Part shown: one piece after another, positions 56,386-64,000 of the stretch | Numbering within the stretch: the first letter of the stretch is position 1 | Layout: every line of letters starts with the position of its first letter | Assembly: GCA_026545225.1 (NCBI GenBank) | Contig: CM048853.1 | Coordinates: forward strand, 17,548,755 to 17,612,754 | Source of the DNA: Cornus controversa | Lineage: Eukaryota; Streptophyta; Magnoliopsida; Cornales; Cornaceae | Direction: 5' to 3' | Length of the DNA stretch: 64,000 bases | The notes under the pieces: generated by a model | Seen by the model: the letters and a program-made list of their open reading frames with translations, nothing else | Told to the model about the DNA's origin: nothing | Databases searched by the model: none | Made by a program: the position numbers and the translations under genes

Positions 56386-58353
56386 TGTAAGGACCGAAAA
56401 TTTCTTTGACCGGATTAAAATTTTTTTTCGGATTAATTAAAATTCCGGAAAGGGTAGGGACATTTATGTTTCCATCCAAGTGGAAGGTGTGTGTATATGT
56501 ATATATATATATATATATCTATATATATATATATAGTGCCTATATTTATATTAAATTATAAATATAGGGTGGGCTCATGTGCGATTAAAGGTAAGTGTGG
56601 GGAAATACATAGAATACATGTATTTTGTGTATGGTGTAATATATTATATATATATATATATATAATATGTATAATGTGTGGACCAAGAGTGGTCAAACAA
56701 AAGGGAAGACCACCTTAGTGGTCTCGGCTGAAGAGAGGAAGAAAAGAGAAAAGAAGAAAAGAAAAGAGAAAAGAAGAAAAGAGGAAAGAAAGAAAAGGAA
56801 AAAAGAAAAGAAGAAGGAGAGAGAATCGGGGAGAGAGAAAACCGAGGAGAGAGAGAGAGACCGGGGGAAGGAAGGGCCGCCGATCCGGCGCCGACAGTGG
56901 CCATGGCTGTCGACCGCGAACGGCGGAGCTCCGGCCTGGACGACGGTGGCGGCTGGCTCGCGGGGTGCTTGGTTCAGCTGGGCTGTTCGCGAAGACGGTC
57001 CGACGGATGCTCGCAGCTTCAGGCGATTCTTGGTGGGTTCTCCTCGGCTGTTTCCGGTGGAGTTGGTGCCGGGAGTGACTGTAGGTGGTTCAATCTCGGG
57101 GTTGAACTCGGCTGGGTTCAGCTTGGCTCGGCCGTAGTGGTTTGGATCGGACAACGGGGGTCACGACAGTGGCTATTCTGGCCATGGTAGTGGTCGGCGG
57201 TGGTTCGACTTTGCTGAGTGGTGGCCGGAAATGGCTGGGTCTTCGGGTGGTTCCACGGACTGGGTCGCGTGTGGGTTCGACCAGGGTGTTGATGGGGTTC
57301 GATTTTGGCTCCTTTGTTCTCGGCTTGGGTCAGTTTCAGGTGGAAGCCGAGGCTGTGATGGTTCCTGCTAGGTCAGATGGTGGTGCCTCGGGTTGAAGGT
57401 ACCCAGAATTGATGATGGGATCTGTTTGGCTTTGGCTGGTGCACGGGCCGTGCTGGGCTGTCGGGTTTGTGGCAGCAGGTGGTGGTTTCCGGCGGTGGTC
57501 TTGGGTTTGATTGAGGTGTTTGGTTCGTGGGTTCCCTTTTGATTCGGTTGCTAGTGGCTTCGGCTAAGTAGCGAGTCGTGTGTGGGTTGCACATGGAGTT
57601 TGTTTGTGACTGATCAAGGGGGGGTTCGGTTTGGGTTGTTTGAGGCCGAGGAAGAGGCTGTTCATGGCAGGTTGGACAGCCTGGTTTGGGTGGTTTCGAA
57701 TGGTGCCGAAACTTGTAGGTTCAGTTTGGACAGCCCGTAGTGGTCAGAGTTTGCGGTTGGTTGGGCCAAGAATGGCGGCCTTGTGGTTTTGGGCCCTCAT
57801 AGATGGTGGGCTTGGACATGGGAAAATAGGTTGAGGTTTGGGCTTGGCCAAATTAATTGGGCCGAACACGAAAATTAAAAGGAAACGAGATGGTCCAGTG
57901 GATTTGCTCGTGTGGATTTCGACGCAGGACTGGATCGGGCTTGGAAACAGGCCGATTTGCAAGCACGGACCGGTTGAGAGCGGGACCTAAGGCAAGTTGA
58001 TTCTTGCCTCTACCTCTTACGTACTTTTTATTTACGTTGAGTAATTTACATATGTTATTAATTTAATCATATGTGGTATGTGTATATACATATATATGTA
58101 GGCGCTTATATATATATATGTGTATAGGGAATGTGGTACATACATGGGATGTGAGAGGATATACATATGTGTGTGTGTGTATATATATGTATGTGCGGGT
58201 TTGGGAAGCAATAACATGTTAGATTTATCGCCTAATTGCATTGTGATATGCATGTATGTATAGATTAAAGTCTATGGAGAGCATGCTAAATAATACATGT
58301 TTAGCTATATATTGTCTTGTATGCATATGTGGTTCTTATGCATGGTGTCCAGG

Positions 58354-58385
<32 letters not shown>

Positions 58386-60479
58386 GATTATATATATATA
58401 TGGTTGCAGTGGTAGAAATGCATGCTAAGTTGAATATAACTTTTGGCGAGCATTCGAAAAGCATGAAATGTGCAAAGCGTTTTATATGTTCTTGATACAT
58501 ATGTGGGTGATGTAATATATATATGTGTATGTATATTGTGATTGGAATGCATGTTAGCTACTTGTAATGAATGCATGCATTGAAATGAGAGCATAACTGT
58601 ATGTATGCTAGTATACGTGCATATAGGACTTATATGCAGGATTGGACATATATGTGATTATATGTGAGAATGTGAATATGAGATGCATGCTGGCTTATTT
58701 ATATATATCGAATGTGTGCATTGATACTAGCATGATAAAAATGTGCTAGGTTGAGTTTGTTGGCATATATGACGTATTATACAGGTTTTGAACATATATG
58801 TGCTATGTGTGTTGGAATGTGATGAAAAGCATGCTAAATACTTCTTTTTAGTATTCATAAGCATGAGTTGAAGTATGAAAGTATTATGCTGTATGTATAT
58901 GCATCCATATTGCATGTATAGGAGGGAAATGACACATATGTGGTTATATGTGGGTTCATGTGGAGATGAAATGCAGGTTATGTTCTTTTAACTAGCTTAG
59001 GCATTGTGAGGCGTGAACATTGAATGTTCGGTTATTATATGTTCAAAATGCATATATGGTGCCGTTGTGAGAAAACGGGGAAGTGTAGTTGAGTCACCCA
59101 GAGTAGGTCATTACTCGGTCACGGTGTCGAAGTGGTCCCATCACCTGGTAGGACCGATGTTCTCGGTGGTGTATTTGGAAAGTATCTCATCACCTGGTAG
59201 GACCGATGTTCTCGGTGGTGCATGTTGAGATTATCTCATCACCTGGTAGGACCGATGTTCTCGGTGGTGCATTCTAAAATGGTCTCATCACTTGGTAGGA
59301 CCGATGTTCTCAGTGGTGCATTCCGAAATTATCTCATCACTTGGTAGGACCAATGTTCTCAGTGATGTCGATTCTGAAATTGTGTGGGAAGTGTCTCGGT
59401 CACATGATTGGTTGAGAATCATGTCAGGGTATCGGGTTGAGTCCGAGAGAGAGACAAGTGTGTGAACTTGCTTACATTATCTTTTGTAAAGCATGCTTTG
59501 TGTTTAACGCATTCTTATATATATGCGTTGTTTGTGACAGAACATGATATATGTTGGATATCTATTGCTTTTGAGCATGTTACATGGTTTAAATGCATCT
59601 TTATTGCATTTGAGATGTGCTACTTGACGAGTAGGAGATGTGGTAGTTGATTTACATCGGTTATGTAAATGTGTTGACATATATGTTCTGTATACATATT
59701 GATGCCTGATGTTTACTACTTTCAAGCATGTTGAAAATGATTTCTAAAATCATGTGTTCTGGATTTTGTATGTTCATATGTGCTAGAGTAGCCATATAAA
59801 TCGTTGATTCATGCATGATAGGTAGAGCATGGTCTTAAATATTGTGATATATTTAAGTGCATGTATATTTTTGAGAATATGTGAGGATCGACCTGCTGCA
59901 GCGGTGATAGTATGGTTCTACATACCTTGTTGGGCCTTTGAGCTCACCCCCTCCCAGGTTTTGCAGGTATTGCTGGTTTTGGAGTCAGTTGGGGAAACTG
60001 ATAGCACCGGTTACAGAGGTAGTGTTTAGATTACTTAGAATCTGATGTATGTCCAGAATTTTGGATAGATAGACGTGTTACATTTGGATTAAATGTATGG
60101 AGAGGCTCATATTGATTCAGTCCCTTCAATTGTATTTATTCATGTGATGTATGTATTAAATACGGACATTCAAGGACTGAGACATGTATTTATGATTGTA
60201 TTATGCATGTGTAGAAATATTGGGGGGACACGGGCCCAGAAGTGTCCATTTTTATTGTTTAGATATAAATGCTGGGGGGGACACGTGCCCAGAAGTGTCC
60301 ATATAAATTGTAAAGCAGGTATATCGTGCCAGGAGCTGATAATTTAGAGTGGGTCATGCCCAATTTTCGTAAAAATGATAGGAAATTGAGGTTGCATGAT
60401 CAGGTGGTGGTTAGAGCGTGAGGGTGATCTCACGAGGTTCACACCTCGGTTTTCGGGCCTCGGGAATCGGGGCGTGACA
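56386..60479 (+). mobile_element. Solo LTR (4.09 kb) inside copia gag, Tekay-like
   Basis: Starts TGTAAGGACCGAAAATT and ends GGGAATCGGGGCGTGACA, with CTAAG on both sides (56,381-56,385 and 60,480-60,484). GAGCTCACCCCCTCCCAGG at 59,940 is a usual landmark of large Tekay/Del LTRs, about 0.5 kb from the 3' end. Interior: TA microsatellites (56,500-56,665), purine-rich GA block (56,725-56,870), G/T-rich GC island (about 56,870-57,950), TA-rich part (58,080-58,700) and tandem repeats (59,139-59,380). No gene. Open frames in the GC island are on both strands and low in complexity. Confidence 0.9.
59139..59380 (+). repeat. Tandem repeat of 49 bp in solo LTR
   Basis: Five copies of a unit with TCATCACCTGGTAGGACCG and ATGTTCTCGGTGGTG, at about 59,140, 59,189, 59,238, 59,288 and 59,337. 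Confidence 0.9.
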
Positions 60480-60484
60480 CTAAG

Positions 60485-60859
60485 TCTCATGTTGAGTCTG
60501 TTCATGCTAATGTTATGTCCAATGTGCTTTATTGTTCCTTTTGTGGTAAGAATGGACACAGTCAACACTATTGCTATAAAAAGAGAAGACATTCTAATTT
60601 TGATTTTTATGTGCATAATTCTTTTGCTAAGAATAGGGTTCATGCTAGAAAGCCACATTATCGAAACAAACCCAAAAATTCTCAAGGTAAAAAGAATTCA
60701 AATAAAAAGAAGAATGTTTTTGGTTCTCCACAATTCTTTCCTGAAAAATTGCATGTTAAAACTATCTGGATGAGAAAGGAAGATTTGAAGAAGTTTGTGC
60801 CTATTGATACTATGGGATTTATTCCTAATAGGTCTTTGGGTGCAAAACCCCCTAACTAG
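60485..60859 (+). pseudogene. SIRE-like copia gag, part after the insertion
   Basis: Holds a second CX2CX4HX4C zinc knuckle (CSFCGKNGHSQHYC, 60,533-60,574) followed by a basic, asparagine-rich tail with NKPKNSQGKKNSNKKK. It belongs to the gag that starts at 54,693. No protease, integrase or RT follows in the window. Confidence 0.8.
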
Positions 60860-62009
60860 GTCATTAGGACTTTGATGGTCATGGATTGAGCTTATGTTCA
60901 TTATTTGTTTTCCATTGGACCATATCTTTTAGGTTAGGATAGGCTTTGTTTATTTTTAGTAATAATCATATGAGATTATGAGAATTATATTTTTCTGAGA
61001 AATAATATGAATTCTTTATATTTCTTTTTAATTTCACTTTGATTTGTGAATGCATAATTGGGACACTTAGTTTGTCAATGAATGAAGTACTTGATTTTAT
61101 GATCTAAACATTGATGACCAATATGCTGTATTTATTTCTTTTTAGAGGTAAATCTTCTGAGTCCAGATAATTTGTGCACTAGTCCACCTCTGAGAGAATT
61201 AATTGAAAACTAATGTGAAGTTGACTAGAATATATTATATGAGTAGCATTGAAAGCTTAAATGATCAATGAAAAAAAATGAAAAAAATATATGTTTTTAT
61301 TCAGTATGAAAAGAAAAAGAAAATAGAAAATTTGCTGAATATCTAAGAGAAATGGAAAAGGCTACATTCGGGATGTGTTCGTAACTTCCACTACAATGTA
61401 AATCTCCAATGAGATATCTTTAAAAATTAAAGAGTTGTTTTGAGGAAAATAGCTAGCTGCCCGTAAGAGTGAAAGCCACCGTCTCAGAAATAAATAAATA
61501 AAATTATGAAATTCAATGAAAAAAAATGTTTGATCATGTGTAACTATATTTGCTTATTGTCCAATATGTTTTAAAAGATGGATCAAAGGAATTTGATTAA
61601 TTTTTGATGAAGTTGGATTACACACACACACATGGATTTATTAGATAAGTTTCTAAATTGTTATAAATATTTGTGTGTTGGAAGTTGTGTCTTGATCATG
61701 GATTTGAGAATGAATTTTATGAATAAATTATGGGTTTTAAAATTCTGCATTTATAAATGTTTGAAATTTTTCAGAAATTTTAGGACTCATATTATTCTTT
61801 GAAAAATATGTTTTTGATTATTCTTATGAGATTATTCATGTTTTATTTTTATTTTTCTCTTGAAAAATTTTCAAAAATTCAAAAATATGTTTATTTTGAT
61901 TTGGTGTTTATTTTTCACTCTTTATGTGCATAATTGCTAAATCAGATTGAAAAGATGTGTTTTTGGTGAATTAGAGGTCCAAAGTGTAATTTTTGTATAA
62001 TTCACAAAG

Positions 62010-62112
62010 TTGAACCGGTCCCCATTATTGAGCTCGCACTTCTGCAGGTTCTGAGGAACCGAGAGAAGTTGGACCGGTCCCCAAATATGAGGACCGGTCG
62101 CACTTAGCGGAT
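62010..62112. promoter_or_regulatory. GGACCGGTCC box cluster before third accessory ORF
   Basis: Three ACCGGTC boxes (about 62,015, 62,072 and 62,093). About 65 bp here, including CCGAGAGAAGTTGGACCGG, match the minus strand of the copia LTR at 53,680-53,750 and the plus strand of the LTR copy at 28,750-28,830. A GC-rich CGCGCGCG run follows at about 62,132. Likely control elements shared with the copia LTRs. Confidence 0.55.
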
Positions 62113-62382
62113 GACCAGATTCTTGACAATCCGCGCGCGCGTGCTTTGGTCTTTAACATGCCTATTATCCTCATATGCACACTTACACTCTACTTCTCTT
62201 CTCAAGCTTTACATACACTCTCATACACTCAAACACTCAAGCAACCTCTTCTTCTACATTTCTTTGTGGATTGATTGATATTGGAGGATTGGGATTGTCT
62301 AATTGGAGTTGGTGTTTATTGATTGTGGATTTGGGAAAAATTGTGCAAACAAATTGATTTGAAATTTGGGGATTTTTCACTT

Positions 62383-62399
62383 GCACACCAAGTGTTCGA
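62383..62399 (+). promoter_or_regulatory. Conserved leader motif of the accessory ORF
   Basis: GCACACCAAGTGTTCGA, identical to the minus strand of 9048-9064 and placed just upstream of the ORF in both cases. Confidence 0.6.
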
Positions 62400-62458
62400 C
62401 AAAAAGTCTAAATGGAACTCTTGACTATATTTTTGATCCCATTCATCGTGGGTCTTAT

Positions 62459-63338
62459 GGCACGAAAGAGGGGATGTACTGAGGCATCTACCAGTGATGA
62501 AAATTGAATTTTATTCACTCTAGACATGTTTGAGGATGAATTCAATTTCAATAATTTTGTGAATATCATAGGGTGCCGGGCTATGAGAATTGAAAGGTGA
62601 GTCAATCTTGCGATAATCAAGCGCAAATGAGAGATGGATTTTGTGCAATACTTTGAAGACAATGGTTGGGAGTCTCTCTGTGATCTTAGAGAAATTGTAA
62701 AGCCCAACATGGTCCGATATTTTTATGGCAATATGATTACATCAAGCTTGGACGACCTAATGTTTGTGACTAAATGTTATGGCATTCGTGTTGAGGTCAC
62801 CAAGGACACGATTGCCAATGTGTTAGGTATTGCAGAGAATGAAGATGGCATTGTATTTCCATACCAAGTTGAGGATCCAAACAGACCGAGCATGGATGAT
62901 ATGATTAGAGAGTTATGCATACCCGAAGCCCCACAGCTAGTAGATAGGTTGCCTTCACTCTACCTTACCGATGAGGTCTCGGCATTGAATTTGATAGTCT
63001 CATACAATTTAGATCCTCATGACCACAAGGGTAATTTGATTAAGAGTCGAGCTGAGATTCTCTATCACATTGTTCGAGGAGATCCGATCAATCTTCCCGC
63101 AATAATCATGCGTACCATGATCTTAACCACTCGACATTCTAGGTCTTCATCAGCATTACCTTTTCCACAGATAGTGATGGCTATTTTGAGGTATGCTAGG
63201 GTTCGTATTCCAGAGAGAGCTGATATTGAGAAACCGAAAGGGATGATTGATGCCACATCAATTACTCGCTCGGTAAATAAGAAGGAGAAGGACAGAAAGG
63301 AGACATGGATGCTAAAGCTTAGAAATTTAAACACATAG
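62459..63338 (+). pseudogene. Third accessory ORF (plant transposon-protein domain)
   Basis: The longest open part, 62,634-63,338 (234 codons), contains IVKPNMVRYFYGNM, a GIRVEVTKDTIANVLGI segment, and LNLIVSYNLDPHDHKGNLI followed by RAEILYHIVRGDPINLPAII. These line up in order with the ORFs at 7792-9015 and 24,330-25,473 and with the 'putative plant transposon protein' family. A likely first ATG is at 62,459 (MARKRG). The last codons run into the 356-bp tandem repeat, so the natural end is missing. Broken in a few places. The cassette leader is shared with Athila-1, so an Athila origin is as likely as a copia origin. Confidence 0.65.
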
Positions 63339-64000
63339 AGATCAGATGGTTCATATACAAGCAAATTAAACAACTCAGAAGCTAATCACTAAGATGCTAA
63401 AGTCATGAAACAAATCTGAATAATAAATGTGAAGGAGTTTCAAAGAAGAGTTCTATTCAGTGCTACTTTTGATCAGATGGTTCATATACAAGCACATTAA
63501 ACAACTCAGAAGCTAATCACTAAAATGCTAAAGTCATGAATCAAATCTGAACAATAAATGTGAAGGAGTTTCAAAGAAGAGTTCTATTTATTGCCAATAC
63601 TCAATAGCTATCTAAATCAACTCATAATTAGGTTAGTGTATGACATAAATGAATGGAGACATGGATGCTAAAGCTTAGAAATTTAAAAACATAGAGATCA
63701 GATGGTTCATATACAAGCACATTAAACAACTCAGAAGCTAATCACTAAGATGCTAAAGTCATGAAACAAATCTGAATAATAAATGTGAAGGAGTTTCAAA
63801 GAAGAGTTCTATTCAGTGCTACTTTTAATTTTAACATGATAAAACAAGTGAGATTATACCTGAATCGTGCTCAAGGATCTACATACATTCTCACAATGTT
63901 GCAATAACATAACTGAAGAGTTCAGACCCAAATAGCAGCTCAACGTAGAAGTGGTTTCCATTTGAGATTTATGTTCTTTTTCTTTGATTAGCATTAGCAC
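63299..64000 (+). repeat. 356-bp tandem duplication with an internal 131-bp repeat
   Basis: GGAGACATGGATGCTAAAGC starts at 63,299 and again at 63,655. Within the first unit, GATCAGATGGTTCATATAC and the following sequence are repeated 131 bp apart (about 63,341 and 63,472). The second unit keeps only one of these and then diverges at about 63,825. No gene recognised. Confidence 0.85.

Larger units (their letters stand above)
60860..62411 (+). other. Non-coding region between copia gag and accessory ORF
   Basis: No gene seen. A-rich tracts at about 61,267-61,330 and 61,485-61,530 flank a block with TACATTCGGGATGTGTTCGT and GTGAAAGCCACCGTCTCAG. This layout is similar to the conserved Athila 3' block, but the sequence match is loose. 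The GGACCGGTCC boxes at 62,010-62,112 and the shared leader motif at 62,383 follow. Confidence 0.6.

Noticed and set aside
56667-57396. Long frames of 84-156 codons on both strands in the GC-rich island
   Set aside because: Low-complexity K/E/R and S/F runs, open on both strands, inside a solo LTR with target duplications. No domain recognised.
59139-59380. CRISPR-like regularly spaced repeats
   Set aside because: Adjacent 49-bp tandem copies without unique spacers, inside a plant LTR.
63065-63373. A 102-codon minus-strand frame
   Set aside because: It is the opposite strand of the third accessory ORF, which has family similarity; this frame has none.

Overview
The window reads as repeat-rich heterochromatin of a flowering plant, most likely pericentromeric or another gene-poor zone. 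The species cannot be told from the sequence. The evidence is nested plant LTR retrotransposons of the Athila, Tat, Tekay-like and SIRE-like lineages, tRNA-Asp and initiator tRNA-Met primer sites, plant-type TTTAGGG motifs inside a satellite, and no recognisable host gene, tRNA or rRNA. LTR elements are treated here as fossils.

Layout. (1) 1-33,556 is a TTATTA/GGTTTAGGG satellite cut into five blocks (1-1832, 2933-3319, 4481-4619, 15,821-16,102, 29,066-33,556). The insertions are a Tekay-like 3' remnant (1833-2932), a solo LTR with GGTTC target duplications (3320-4480), a young full-length Athila element on the minus strand (4620-15,820, target duplication GGTTT), an older broken Athila element on the plus strand (16,103-26,981), and the 5' part of a SIRE-like Ty1/copia element on the minus strand (26,982-29,065). 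(2) 33,557-41,004 holds minisatellites and the gag end and LTR of a Tat-lineage element (minus strand), split by a 3.45-kb solo LTR with ATAAC duplications. (3) 41,005-46,333 is two LTR-like copies in opposite orientation, one carrying an Athila solo LTR (CTTAT duplications), followed by the 3' part of a third LTR. (4) 46,334-51,588 is a mosaic of Ogre/Tat-like, Athila-like and Tekay-like fragments. (5) 51,612-52,696 is a non-autonomous Mutator-like DNA transposon with 9-bp flanking repeats. (6) 53,422-60,859 is a second SIRE-like copia LTR and gag, interrupted by a 4.09-kb solo LTR with CTAAG duplications. (7) 60,860-63,298 is non-coding leader plus an extra ORF of the plant transposon-protein type. 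(8) 63,299-64,000 is a 356-bp tandem duplication.

The most interesting theme is an accessory-ORF cassette found three times (ORFs at 7792-9015 minus, 24,330-25,473 plus, 62,459-63,338 plus). Upstream of each ORF lies a cluster of short palindromic boxes of a different sequence: GGGCGATCGATC, ATCTCGATCAATCGAGAT or GGACCGGTCC. In the two Athila elements a TATA box follows the cluster. In one Athila element the same 18-bp palindrome sits in its own LTR, upstream of a TATA-rich run. At 62 kb the boxes match the LTRs of the neighbouring copia elements in inverted orientation. This suggests that the accessory ORF is transcribed from its own promoter, copied from or co-evolving with LTR control elements.

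Limits: LTR boundaries, identities and family names were judged by eye. The Athila, copia and solo-LTR ends are firm where TG...CA ends, target duplications or primer sites are seen. The 46-51 kb mosaic is approximate.
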